Shown here: one piece after another, positions 56,064-64,000 of the stretch
How positions within the stretch are numbered: position 1 is the stretch's first letter
How the letters are laid out: each line of letters starts with the position of its first letter
Origin: Chryseomicrobium excrementi
GTDB lineage: Bacteria; Bacillota; Bacilli; Bacillales_A; Planococcaceae
Direction: 5' to 3'
DNA length: 64,000 nucleotides
NCBI RefSeq assembly: GCF_002798305.1
Contig: NZ_PCGR01000002.1
Span: 830,073 to 894,072, forward strand
Translations under genes and position numbers: made by a program
Notes under the pieces: generated by a model
The model's database searches: none
What the model saw: the letters and a program-made list of their open reading frames with translations, nothing else
What the model was told of the DNA's origin: nothing

Positions 56064-56139
56064 TTGAAAAACGCAACAATCTTTTGCATTATTATATATG
56101 TAAATGAAAACGAAGTGCAAATAATTTTTGCACTATACT
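56064..56139 (+). promoter_or_regulatory. rocA control region with perfect palindrome
   Basis: GTGCAAA-TAATT-TTTGCAC (56115-56133) is a perfect 7-5-7 dyad. One possible promoter, TTGAAA-N17-CATTAT (56064-56092), lies upstream of it; another -10, TATACT (56134-56139), touches its right end and has no good -35. A TTTTGCAT half-site occurs at 56082-56089. No -24/-12 (GG-N10-GC) sigma-54 promoter was found. Confidence 0.6.
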
Positions 56140-56163
56140 AATTAAGGGAGGATGTTTCTCATT

Positions 56164-57708
56164 ATGATTCCATACAAACATGAAGCATTCACAGATTTCT
56201 CACTAGAAGAAAACAAACGCAAAATCAAAGAAGGTATTCAAACTGTCGAGGGGTATATGGGTGAAGAGTATCCATTAATCGTTGGCGGAGAGCGTATCAC
56301 TACAGAAGATAAAATTGTTTCATACAACCCATCTAATAAAACTGAAGTTGTAGGTAAAGTATCGAAAGCAAGCCGTGAAATTGCAGAAAAAGCAATGAAT
56401 ATCGCAGACGAGACTTTCAAAACATGGAGTAAAGTAAAACCTGAAACACGTGCAGACGTTCTTTTCAAAGCAGCAGCGATCATGCGTCGCCGTAAGTTCG
56501 AGTTCTCTGGACTACTTGCAAAAGAAGCAGGGAAGACTTGGGTAGAAGCAGACGTAGAAGCAGCAGAAGCAATTGACTTCCTAGAATACTACGGTCGTCA
56601 AATGTTGAAGTTGAAAGAAGGCTATCCAGTTGAATCACGTCCAGGTGAATACAACCAATTCAACTACATTCCACTAGGAGTAGCAGTTGTTATCTCTCCT
56701 TGGAACTTCCCATTCGCAATCATGGCAGGTACAGCAGTAGCAGCAATGGTAGCAGGGAACACAGTTCTATTGAAACCAGCTTCAACAACACCAATCGTTT
56801 CTTACAAATTTGTTGAAGTACTTGAGCAAGCGGGAATGCCAGCAGGCGTTGTCAACTTCATCCCAGGTTCTGGTGCTGAAATTGGTGACTACTTAGTTGA
56901 ACACCCACGCACTCGTCTAATCAGCTTTACAGGTTCACGTGACGTTGGTCTAGGAATCGTAGAGAAAGCTGCGAAACTATCTCCAGGCCAAATCTGGATC
57001 AAACGCACAATCCTTGAGATGGGCGGAAAAGATACAATTGTTGTAGATAAAGAAGCAGATCTAGAATTAGCTGCAACATCTATCGTGAAATCAGCATTCG
57101 GTTTCAGCGGTCAGAAATGTTCAGCATGTTCACGTGCCGTAATCGTAGAAGATGTTTACGATCAAGTAGTAGCACGTGTTAAAGAATTAACTGATGAACT
57201 AACAGTAGGCGTTCCAGATAACGACGAGCACTTCATGGGTCCTGTTATCGACGGTTCTGCTTTCAAAAAAATCATGGAATACATTGAAATCGGTAAAGGC
57301 GAAGGCGAATTGTTAACTGGTGGTACTGGTGACGATTCACAAGGTTTCTTTATCCAACCAACTGTATTCAAAGACGTAGATCCACAAGCTCGCATCATGC
57401 AAGAAGAAATCTTCGGACCAGTTCTTGCGATTACATCTGCAAAAGACTTCGATCACGCTTTAGAAATCGCAAACAACACAGAATACGGTTTAACAGGTGC
57501 TGTTATCTCTACAAACCGTATGAACATCGAAAAAGCTCGTGAAGAGTTCCATGTTGGAAACCTTTACTTCAACCGTGGCTGTACAGGTGCTATCGTAGGT
57601 TACCAACCATTCGGTGGATTCAACATGTCAGGTACAGACTCAAAAGCTGGTGGACCAGATTACATCCAGCTTCACATGCAAGCGAAAACAACTTCAGAAA
57701 TGCTGTAA
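56164..57708 (+). CDS. rocA: 1-pyrroline-5-carboxylate dehydrogenase RocA
   Basis: A 514-residue aldehyde dehydrogenase that oxidises glutamate semialdehyde/pyrroline-5-carboxylate to glutamate with NAD. Catalytic Cys in [11 protein letters not shown] near residue 320, general-base Glu in LEMGGKD near 286, and SPWNFPFAI near 178 are all present. Length equals RocA/PutC. The ATG at 56164 fits the family N-terminus (YKHEAFTDF); an ATG at 56152 sits against the GGGAGG ribosome site and is rejected. It heads rocA-rocD-rocG; a terminator-like hairpin separates it from rocD. Confidence 0.95.
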   Translation: MIPYKHEAFTDFSLEENKRKIKEGIQTVEGYMGEEYPLIVGGERITTEDKIVSYNPSNKTEVVGKVSKASREIAEKAMNIADETFKTWSKVKPETRADVLFKAAAIMRRRKFEFSGLLAKEAGKTWVEADVEAAEAIDFLEYYGRQMLKLKEGYPVESRPGEYNQFNYIPLGVAVVISPWNFPFAIMAGTAVAAMVAGNTVLLKPASTTPIVSYKFVEVLEQAGMPAGVVNFIPGSGAEIGDYLVEHPRTRLISFTGSRDVGLGIVEKAAKLSPGQIWIKRTILEMGGKDTIVVDKEADLELAATSIVKSAFGFSGQKCSACSRAVIVEDVYDQVVARVKELTDELTVGVPDNDEHFMGPVIDGSAFKKIMEYIEIGKGEGELLTGGTGDDSQGFFIQPTVFKDVDPQARIMQEEIFGPVLAITSAKDFDHALEIANNTEYGLTGAVISTNRMNIEKAREEFHVGNLYFNRGCTGAIVGYQPFGGFNMSGTDSKAGGPDYIQLHMQAKTTSEML

Positions 57709-57716
57709 TCTCTTAT

Positions 57717-57753
57717 AGAAGAGGCAGGCCATTTGGTGCGCCTGCCTCTTTCT
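57717..57753 (+). terminator. intrinsic terminator between rocA and rocD
   Basis: AGAGGCAGGC/GCCTGCCTCT hairpin with T-rich tail. Read-through would be needed if rocD is served by the rocA promoter, since no promoter was seen in the 67-nt gap. Confidence 0.8.
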
Positions 57754-57775
57754 ACATAGATAAGGAGGAATTCGA

Positions 57776-58966
57776 ATGTCAAAAACAACTGCAGTTATCG
57801 AACAAACGGAAAAGTACGGTGCAAATAACTACCATCCACTGCCAATCGTTATTTCAGAAGCTCAAGGTGTATGGGTAACGGATCCAGAAGGAAACAAGTT
57901 CATGGATATGTTGTCTGCTTACTCAGCAGTGAACCAAGGACACCGTCATCCAAAAATTATTCAAGCCCTTAAGGATCAAGCTGACCGCGTTACATTGACT
58001 TCACGTGCGTTCCATAATGATCAACTTGGACCATGGTACGAATTGATCACGAAGCTTTCAGGCAAAGAAATGGCACTTCCAATGAACACAGGTGCAGAAG
58101 CAGTAGAGACTGCATTCAAAGCAGCTCGCCGTTGGGCATACGATGTTAAAGGTGTAGCAGAAGATCAAGCTGAAATCATTGCATGTGAAGGAAATTTTCA
58201 CGGTCGTACAATGACAGCTGTATCTTTATCATCTGATCCGGAATACAAACGTGGCTTCGGTCCAATGCTTCCAGGAATCAAGTTAATCCCTTATGGTGAT
58301 TTAGAAGCTTTGAAAGCGGCTATCACACCAAACACGGCTGCCTTCATGATGGAACCGATTCAAGGGGAAGCGGGGATTGTTATTCCACCACCTGGCTTCA
58401 TGAAAGCTGCAAAAGAATTGTGTGAAGAGCACAATGTCTTGTTCATCTCTGATGAAATCCAAGCGGGTCTTGCTCGCACGGGTCGTATGTTTGCTTCCGA
58501 ATGGGAAGATGTAAATCCAGACATGTACATCTTAGGTAAAGCACTTGGTGGAGGAGTATTCCCGATTTCATGTGTAGTCGCAGATCGTGATGTCCTTGGT
58601 GTATTTAACCCTGGTTCACACGGTTCTACATTTGGTGGAAACCCACTTGCTTGTGCTGTATCTATTGCATCGTTAGAAGTCTTAGTGGATGAGAAGCTTG
58701 CAGAACGTTCTGAAGAACTAGGAAACTACTTCAAAGAAGAACTGCAAAAACTGAACCATTCTTCTATTAAAGAAGTGCGCGGTCGTGGATTGTTCATCGG
58801 ACTTGAACTTAATGAAGCTGCTCGCCCTTATTGCGAGCAATTAAAAGAGCTAGGTTTGTTATGTAAAGAAACACATGATACCGTTATTCGTTTCGCGCCA
58901 CCACTGATTATTTCTAAAGAAGAATTAGACTGGGCATTAGAGCGCATAAAAAAAGTTTTTGCATAA
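57776..58966 (+). CDS. rocD: ornithine aminotransferase RocD
   Basis: A 396-residue class III aminotransferase turning ornithine and 2-oxoglutarate into glutamate semialdehyde and glutamate. PLP-binding Lys in [13 protein letters not shown] near residue 252, [13 protein letters not shown] near 220 and [11 protein letters not shown] near 102 are present. AAGGAGG precedes the ATG. Its product is the substrate of RocA directly upstream. Length matches RocD. Confidence 0.95.
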   Translation: MSKTTAVIEQTEKYGANNYHPLPIVISEAQGVWVTDPEGNKFMDMLSAYSAVNQGHRHPKIIQALKDQADRVTLTSRAFHNDQLGPWYELITKLSGKEMALPMNTGAEAVETAFKAARRWAYDVKGVAEDQAEIIACEGNFHGRTMTAVSLSSDPEYKRGFGPMLPGIKLIPYGDLEALKAAITPNTAAFMMEPIQGEAGIVIPPPGFMKAAKELCEEHNVLFISDEIQAGLARTGRMFASEWEDVNPDMYILGKALGGGVFPISCVVADRDVLGVFNPGSHGSTFGGNPLACAVSIASLEVLVDEKLAERSEELGNYFKEELQKLNHSSIKEVRGRGLFIGLELNEAARPYCEQLKELGLLCKETHDTVIRFAPPLIISKEELDWALERIKKVFA

Positions 58967-58992
58967 CAAATTCCAATTGACTATGGTACAAT
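58959..58992 (+). promoter_or_regulatory. rocG promoter: extended -10 without -35
   Basis: TGGTACAAT (58984-58992) is an extended -10; the matching -35 position reads TAACAA. TTTTTGCAT, similar to the half-site near rocA, lies just upstream (58956-58964), overlapping the rocD end. Suggests activator-dependent transcription. Confidence 0.45.
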
Positions 58993-59037
58993 GAATCTGG
59001 ATTCTACTATTACTATTTAAAGAGGCGAATTGATAAA

Positions 59038-60282
59038 ATGGCTGAAAATTTAAACCTGTTTACATCGACACAGGCAGTTGTTCAAGAAGCATTACAAAAA
59101 CTAGGCTACGATGAAGCAATGTACGAATTATTGAAAGAGCCACTTCGTATGCTAGAAGTACGCATTCCAGTCCGTATGGACGACAATACTGTAAAAGTAT
59201 TTACTGGATACCGTGCTCAGCACAACGATGCAGTTGGACCAACTAAAGGTGGCGTGCGCTTCCACCCGGGTGTTACTGACGAAGAAGTGAAAGCCCTTTC
59301 TATGTGGATGACATTAAAATGTGGTATCGTCGACCTTCCTTATGGTGGAGGTAAAGGTGGAGTAACTTGTGACCCACGTGAGATGTCTATGGGAGAACTA
59401 GAACGTCTAAGCCGTGGATATGTACGTGCGGTTAGTCAGATCGTTGGACCAACAAAAGATATTCCTGCTCCAGACGTTTTTACAAATGCTCAAATCATGG
59501 CATGGATGATGGATGAGTACAGCCGAATTGATGAATTCAACTCACCAGGATTCATTACAGGGAAACCACTAGTTCTTGGTGGATCTCAAGGCCGTGACCG
59601 CGCGACTGCTCAAGGTGTGACTATCTGTATCAATGAAGCTGCTAAAAAAGTTGGCATTGATATGACGGGTGCGCGTGTTGTTATCCAAGGTTTTGGTAAT
59701 GCGGGAAGCTTCTTAGCGAAGTTCTTGAGTGACCAAGGTGCGAAAGTTATCGGAATCTCCGATGCTTACGGAGCACTTCACGATCCAAACGGTTTAGATA
59801 TTGATTATTTATTAGATCGTCGTGATTCATTTGGAACAGTCACTACTTTGTTTGAAAACACGATTTCCAACCAAGAGTTGTTGGAACTAGATTGCGATAT
59901 CTTAGTACCAGCAGCAATTGAAAACCAAATCACTTCAGACAATGCTCATAACATCAAAGCAACAATCGTTGTAGAAGCTGCAAACGGTCCTACAACTTCT
60001 GAAGCTACTAAGATTCTTCATGACCGTGGCATTTTGCTTGTTCCAGACGTACTGGCATCTGCTGGTGGCGTTACAGTATCTTACTTTGAGTGGGTACAGA
60101 ACAACCAAGGGTACTACTGGACTGAAGAAGAAGTTAGTGAAAAGCTCCACAAGAAAATGGTCGACGCGTTTGAAAACATTTACAATGTGGCGTCTACTCG
60201 CAACATCAACATGCGCTTAGCTGCATACATGGTTGGTGTGCGTCGTACAGCAGAAGCATCACGCTTCCGCGGTTGGGTATAA
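59038..60282 (+). CDS. rocG: NAD-dependent glutamate dehydrogenase RocG/GudB
   Basis: A 414-residue glutamate dehydrogenase. Substrate Lys in MTLKCGIVDLPYGGGKGGV near residue 95-113, GPTKDIPAPDV near 143 and the Rossmann motif GFGNAGSFLA near 220. It deaminates glutamate to 2-oxoglutarate, closing the ornithine to TCA-cycle route formed with RocD and RocA. RocG is preferred over GudB because of the roc neighbourhood; the two are close paralogues. Terminator at 60290-60318. Confidence 0.93.
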   Translation: MAENLNLFTSTQAVVQEALQKLGYDEAMYELLKEPLRMLEVRIPVRMDDNTVKVFTGYRAQHNDAVGPTKGGVRFHPGVTDEEVKALSMWMTLKCGIVDLPYGGGKGGVTCDPREMSMGELERLSRGYVRAVSQIVGPTKDIPAPDVFTNAQIMAWMMDEYSRIDEFNSPGFITGKPLVLGGSQGRDRATAQGVTICINEAAKKVGIDMTGARVVIQGFGNAGSFLAKFLSDQGAKVIGISDAYGALHDPNGLDIDYLLDRRDSFGTVTTLFENTISNQELLELDCDILVPAAIENQITSDNAHNIKATIVVEAANGPTTSEATKILHDRGILLVPDVLASAGGVTVSYFEWVQNNQGYYWTEEEVSEKLHKKMVDAFENIYNVASTRNINMRLAAYMVGVRRTAEASRFRGWV

Positions 60283-60289
60283 TAAAGTC

Positions 60290-60318
60290 AAAGCTCCCAC
60301 AACGTTGGGAGCTTTTTT
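60290..60318 (+). terminator. intrinsic terminator after rocG
   Basis: AAAGCTCCCA-CAACGT-TGGGAGCTTT hairpin with six T residues. Confidence 0.88.
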
Positions 60319-60387
60319 AATGCCTTATAATAGACGCGTGAGACCAGAAGATGTAGGATTAATACTGAAAAAGAAAGGAGAGGTTGT

Positions 60388-61551
60388 ATGAATTCATTTA
60401 GCTTCTATAACCCTGTAAAACTAATATTCGGTAAAGGTCAACTTTCCACACTATCGAAAGAGCTTGCGCCATTCGGCAAAAAAGTTCTTGTCGTATACGG
60501 TGGAGGAAGCATCAAGAAAAGCGGTCTTTACGATAAAGTAATGGCAGAGCTAGCTGAAGGTGGGTTCGAGATTTTCGAACTAGCTGGAGTCGAACCAAAT
60601 CCTCGTCTTTCTACAGCAAAAAAAGGAATTGAAATCTGTAAAGAGAACGATGTAGATGCAGTACTAGCTGTTGGTGGAGGGTCTGTCATCGACTGTTCCA
60701 AACTGATCATAGCAGGCGCAAAATACGACGGAGATCCTTGGGACTTCGTTACTCGCAAAGCGCAACCACAAGATGCACTACCACTTGGTACTGTGTTGAC
60801 GCTTGCAGCAACTGGTTCTGAAATGAACGCAGGTTCTGTTATTACAAATGAAGAGACAGAAGAGAAGTACGGTTGGGGATCTCCATTAAGCTTCCCGAAA
60901 TTCTCCATCTTGGACCCAGAACACACTTTCACGGTCCCAGCGAATCAAACGGTTTACGGGATTGTTGATATGATGTCTCATATGTTCGAGCAATATTACA
61001 ACAATGGCACGAACACACCAGTCCAAGATGAAATGATCGAAGGAGTTCTTCGAGCAGTCATCGAGACAGCGCCAAAACTGATGGAAGACCTGACAAACTA
61101 TGAGCACCGTGAAACGATCTTGTTCGCAGGAACTCTTGGATTAAACAACTTCTTGCAGATGGGGTACAACGGAGACTGGGCAAGTCATAACATTGAACAC
61201 GCGGTTTCAGCTATCTATGATATTCCACACGCAGGAGGACTGGCAATCATCTTCCCAGAGTGGATGCGTCACAATGTGAAAGTGAATCCAGCTCGTTTTG
61301 CTCGTATGGCTACAAAAGTATTTGGAGTCAACCCAGAAGGGAAGTCAGACGAAGAAGTGGCTCATGAAGGAATCGACCGTCTTGTGGAATTCTGGACGTC
61401 TATCGGAGCTCCTCAAAAACTGAGCGACTATGAAATCGGAGACGACCGTATTGAAGATATGGTCGATAAGACTCTGGTTTACGGACCGTTTGGAAACTTT
61501 AATAAACTACATGCAGAAGATGTTCGAAGCATCTTAAAAGCTGCACTATAA
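60388..61551 (+). CDS. iron-containing alcohol dehydrogenase (YugJ/YugK, butanol dehydrogenase-like)
   Basis: A 387-residue group III (iron-dependent) alcohol dehydrogenase. NAD region [10 protein letters not shown] near residue 96-105 and the iron ligands in HMFEQYY (about 194) and [21 protein letters not shown] (about 265-285) are present. It resembles BdhA/YugJ-type NADPH-dependent aldehyde reductases of the butanol dehydrogenase group; substrate not fixed. AAAGGAG precedes the ATG. Bounded by terminators, so monocistronic. Confidence 0.9.
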   Translation: MNSFSFYNPVKLIFGKGQLSTLSKELAPFGKKVLVVYGGGSIKKSGLYDKVMAELAEGGFEIFELAGVEPNPRLSTAKKGIEICKENDVDAVLAVGGGSVIDCSKLIIAGAKYDGDPWDFVTRKAQPQDALPLGTVLTLAATGSEMNAGSVITNEETEEKYGWGSPLSFPKFSILDPEHTFTVPANQTVYGIVDMMSHMFEQYYNNGTNTPVQDEMIEGVLRAVIETAPKLMEDLTNYEHRETILFAGTLGLNNFLQMGYNGDWASHNIEHAVSAIYDIPHAGGLAIIFPEWMRHNVKVNPARFARMATKVFGVNPEGKSDEEVAHEGIDRLVEFWTSIGAPQKLSDYEIGDDRIEDMVDKTLVYGPFGNFNKLHAEDVRSILKAAL

Positions 61552-61557
61552 TAAAGA

Positions 61558-61595
61558 AAAAACTCACGACGTTAGTTCGCGTCGTGAGTTTTTAA
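61558..61595. terminator. bidirectional terminator between the ADH and CDF genes
   Basis: AAAAACTCACGACG/CGTCGTGAGTTTTT, perfect 14-pair hairpin with A and T ends; it overlaps the 3' end of the CDF gene. Confidence 0.9.
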
Positions 61596-62567
61596 TGTTG
61601 TGTGCTGTTCTTTATGATGCGTCCAAGATTTGATGCCGTCATCTTCATCGAATGAAATGACAACGTCTGTGACGCCTGGCTGACTTAGTATCAGTTTAGA
61701 CAATTCGTCTTGAATATCATCCACCTTGGCAAATGATAGAGAATGATCAATCTCGATTTCTGTTTCAACATGAAGATATTCGCCTTCTTTAACAACTTCT
61801 AGGCGCTGTATATCCTTTACATGAGGATTCTCAGAGATGACATAGGCAATGTGAGTCAACATTTGTTCATCCGTTTCTCCAATAACGCCACGTGCATTTT
61901 CTAAGAACACTTTAAATACTACATAAAATAACATAAGTCCGATAATGATAGAAACGATACCTTCTGCTGCTAAGAAGCCAGTAAAATGAGCGATGATAAC
62001 AGCAGTAGCAGCCATAAGATTCCCGACGGTTGCAACCAAATCTTCCATAAATACTAACTTAGTAGCAGGCTTTGCTCTGTTCAAGTTTGTAAAACTCTTT
62101 GTAAGAGGGGCTAAAAATCCACCTGTGACGTGAGCTTCGTGTAACACTTCTTTCCCGGCCTTATATAAAACAAATACTTCTAATAAGAAAGCTACTAATA
62201 ATACAGTCAGGATGATCGCGAACCCGCCACTTTCACTTGGGTGCCAAATGTGATGCCACCCTTCTTTAATCGTTTCATATGCCAAAATTCCAACTATGAT
62301 TGCTGCAGTCAGAACAACAAGGTTAACTAGCCTCCCGAATCCATTTGGAAATCGAGGGGTTGGGGCTTTTTTCGATAATGCTGAACCGATAAATACGAAG
62401 AACTGATTTACAGCATCTCCAATCGAGTGCATCATTTCTGCAAACATGGCGACGTTACCCGTAAGCAAGAAAGCTCCGCCTTTCATCATAGCGATGAATG
62501 TGTTTACTATTGCAGCCATTAAAGATGGTTTATTTCCGCCTTTCAATAACCCAAAAACTTCTCTCAT
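61572..62567 (-). CDS. cation diffusion facilitator (CDF) family transporter
   Basis: A 331-residue CDF exporter with about six helices to residue 230 and a cytoplasmic ferredoxin-like dimer domain after that (HVKDIQRLEVVKEGEYLHVETEIEID). The helix 2 metal site is in MMHSIGDAVNQ near residue 38-48; the helix 5 element reads EDLVATVGN, so only one Asp of the usual HxxxD-type site is clear. The metal is unknown. GGAGGAATAAAT precedes the ATG. It follows the MgtC gene by 11 nt, so both are probably one operon. Confidence 0.85.
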   Translation of the reverse strand: MREVFGLLKGGNKPSLMAAIVNTFIAMMKGGAFLLTGNVAMFAEMMHSIGDAVNQFFVFIGSALSKKAPTPRFPNGFGRLVNLVVLTAAIIVGILAYETIKEGWHHIWHPSESGGFAIILTVLLVAFLLEVFVLYKAGKEVLHEAHVTGGFLAPLTKSFTNLNRAKPATKLVFMEDLVATVGNLMAATAVIIAHFTGFLAAEGIVSIIIGLMLFYVVFKVFLENARGVIGETDEQMLTHIAYVISENPHVKDIQRLEVVKEGEYLHVETEIEIDHSLSFAKVDDIQDELSKLILSQPGVTDVVISFDEDDGIKSWTHHKEQHTTLKTHDAN

Positions 62568-62578
62568 ATTTATTCCTC

Positions 62579-63289
62579 CTAATCAATGGCTTCAATTTCC
62601 ATAGCAGTAATATAACTTTGTTCCCTGAGAAGATGATAAAACTCATTAGGCTTTACTTTGTTAACCATTGAGATGCGAAGTTTCAATTCATGATGTGGCA
62701 TAAGGTCCAAAGAATGGTCCTTAATTTGCATATCTTGAATTTTTCCGCCCTGTGACTGGATAAATTCAAGGGTCTGATCAATGTTATGGGCTTCTGCTAA
62801 CCATAAATGAATAGATAAATCTCTCATTCTCAAACGTTTTGGTCCCAGTTTTGTTAAAACAGGGGGGACCACCTCAATTCCGAGAAGAACGATAATCACG
62901 CTGAAAGCAGCTTCTATATAAAAGCCAGCGCCTACAGCAATTCCTATTCCTCCGGCTCCCCAAATCATAGCCGCTGTTGTCAACCCACTTATACTATCGT
63001 TTCCTTTACGGAGAATAACTCCTGCTCCTAGAAAGCCTATACCGCTTACAATTTGTGCTGCTAGTCGCAGTGGGTCCATAGTGATGTTCACTTCATCATT
63101 TCCTTCAGCAATATAAGCAGCTTCTATAGAGATATATGTAAGAAGGCAACTGAAGGTAGCGATGACAACAGAAGTTTTTAAACCAACGGGCTTCTTTTTT
63201 AGTTCCCTCTCTAAGCCGATGATTAAACTTAAAAGAGCCGCAAAAGTTAACTTGATTAGAATTTCATAGTGATCCGTCATCCATTCCAT
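62579..63289 (-). CDS. MgtC/SapB family membrane protein
   Basis: A 236-residue protein with a four- to five-helix MgtC domain (IGLERELKKKPVGLKTSVVIA near residue 28-48, GIGFLGAGVILRKGNDSISGLTTAAMIWGAGGIG further on) and an ACT-like C-terminal domain. In pathogens MgtC acts on low-magnesium adaptation; in Bacilli the role is unknown. The ATG at 63289 follows AAAAGGAG at 8 nt; an in-frame ATG at 63319 is rejected. Operon with the CDF gene, which supports a divalent-metal theme. Confidence 0.87.
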   Translation of the reverse strand: MEWMTDHYEILIKLTFAALLSLIIGLERELKKKPVGLKTSVVIATFSCLLTYISIEAAYIAEGNDEVNITMDPLRLAAQIVSGIGFLGAGVILRKGNDSISGLTTAAMIWGAGGIGIAVGAGFYIEAAFSVIIVLLGIEVVPPVLTKLGPKRLRMRDLSIHLWLAEAHNIDQTLEFIQSQGGKIQDMQIKDHSLDLMPHHELKLRISMVNKVKPNEFYHLLREQSYITAMEIEAID

Positions 63290-63378
63290 AGCATCGACTC
63301 CTTTTAAATATTCTCTCATATAAATATGAAGCGAAAAAGATAGGAACAGAAATACTTTTCATTTTTTTATAATAGGGG

Positions 63379-63407
63379 TTGCTATTTCATTTTGGACAAG
63401 GTATATT
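63379..63407 (+). promoter_or_regulatory. rRNA operon promoter P1
   Basis: TTGCTA (63379-63384), 17-nt spacer, TATATT (63402-63407). The -10 lies inside an inverted repeat GGACAAG-N11-CTTGTCC (63394-63418). Confidence 0.5.
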
Positions 63408-63463
63408 ATTACTTGTCCTTAAAACATTATCAGTACAGTTGATAAATTATTTTAAAAAAGTGT

Positions 63464-63493
63464 TTGACACTGAAGAGGACAACGAGGTATACT
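63464..63493 (+). promoter_or_regulatory. rRNA operon promoter P2
   Basis: TTGACA (63464-63469), 18-nt spacer, TATACT (63488-63493), close to consensus. About 210 nt of leader follow, including GAACATTGAAAACTGAACA at 63531-63549, a common Bacilli rrn leader/spacer sequence, and a GAGCTTA/TAAGCTC hairpin just before 16S. Confidence 0.8.
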
Positions 63494-63703
63494 AAGTGAG
63501 TCGCCTAAACGAGCGACGAACCAATATGAACATTGAAAACTGAACATGCAAGACGTCAAGATAGAGCGTCACCACCCCGACCCCCCGTTGGGTGTGCGTG
63601 ACGCAAACAGAACCAAACTACTTCCTATAGACGGTCGTAGTGGACGTTCAAAAATGGACATCATTATGATGCCAGCAACAAAATGAGCTTATTTTAAGCT
63701 CTC

Positions 63704-64000
<297 letters not shown>

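Noticed and set aside
56018..56164. Sigma-54 (-24/-12) promoter before rocA
   Set aside because: Expected from the B. subtilis RocR model, but no GG-N10-GC element is present in the gap.
63394..63445. Mobile-element terminal repeats near the rRNA operon
   Set aside because: Short dyads lie at promoters with no transposase or target duplications; operator sites are the simpler reading.

Overview
The window is a low-to-mid GC Firmicutes chromosome segment. Gene order follows Bacillus subtilis (yus-met-suf, yun-lipA-yutD, yutE-yutF-yuzB-yutJ-yuzD-yutI-yutM-yumB-yuiA-yuiB-yuiD-pepA, mrp, patB) and the 5' part of a 16S rRNA gene at the right edge is of Bacillales type. A decayed sporulation gene (yunB) and the overall gene set fit a non-sporulating or sporulation-losing member of Planococcaceae; the genus cannot be fixed from here.

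Layout. 1-3.4 kb: fatty-acid beta-oxidation operon fadN (cut by the edge)-fadA-fadE. 3.5-4.7 kb: ArsC/Spx-like protein, gcvH and a thioredoxin-like protein. 4.7-7.5 kb: SAM riboswitch followed by the methionine ABC importer metN-metP-metQ. 8-13.2 kb: complete sufCDSUB iron-sulfur assembly operon. 13.5-16.8 kb: very large secreted subtilase. 17-20.2 kb: DUF72 / TauE-like / YunD-like trio, then the yunB remnant. 20.8-22.7 kb: lysine riboswitch plus NhaC-family transporter, predicted to import lysine. 22.8-24.1 kb: lipA-yutD.

24.1-32.3 kb is the most interesting accessory block. Two divergent, tightly packed transcription units carry a SelD-N-terminus-like FAD oxidoreductase, a CDP-alcohol phosphatidyltransferase, a dihydrolipoamide/mercuric-reductase-like enzyme, a DUF1499 protein, a TVP38/TMEM64 membrane protein and a YnjB-type ABC transporter with two permeases and an ATPase. 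It sits between yutD and yutE, which lie close together in B. subtilis. No function is known for the set, and it is the best candidate for an undescribed system.

32.3-41.2 kb: conserved small-protein and redox neighbourhood with two type-2 NADH dehydrogenase-like proteins (one behind a clear Rex-box-like operator), NifU-like and A-type Fe-S carriers, a NUDIX hydrolase, a 41-residue zinc-finger-like protein and leucyl aminopeptidase. 41.2-47 kb: complete seven-gene Mrp sodium/proton antiporter operon on the minus strand. 47-52 kb: MFS exporter, PatB/MalY-type C-S lyase, small regulators and an NSS transporter. 52-54 kb: ECF sigma factor and a large membrane-anchored putative anti-sigma factor. 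54.7-60.3 kb: arginine/ornithine catabolic block rocA-rocD-rocG beside a divergent PAS/AAA+/Fis-HTH regulator that has lost the GAFTGA loop and other ATPase residues expected of a sigma-54 activator. 60.4-63.3 kb: iron alcohol dehydrogenase, CDF transporter, MgtC-like protein. 63.3-64 kb: tandem rRNA promoters, leader and the start of 16S rRNA. No CRISPR array, insertion sequence, prophage or tRNA gene was seen.
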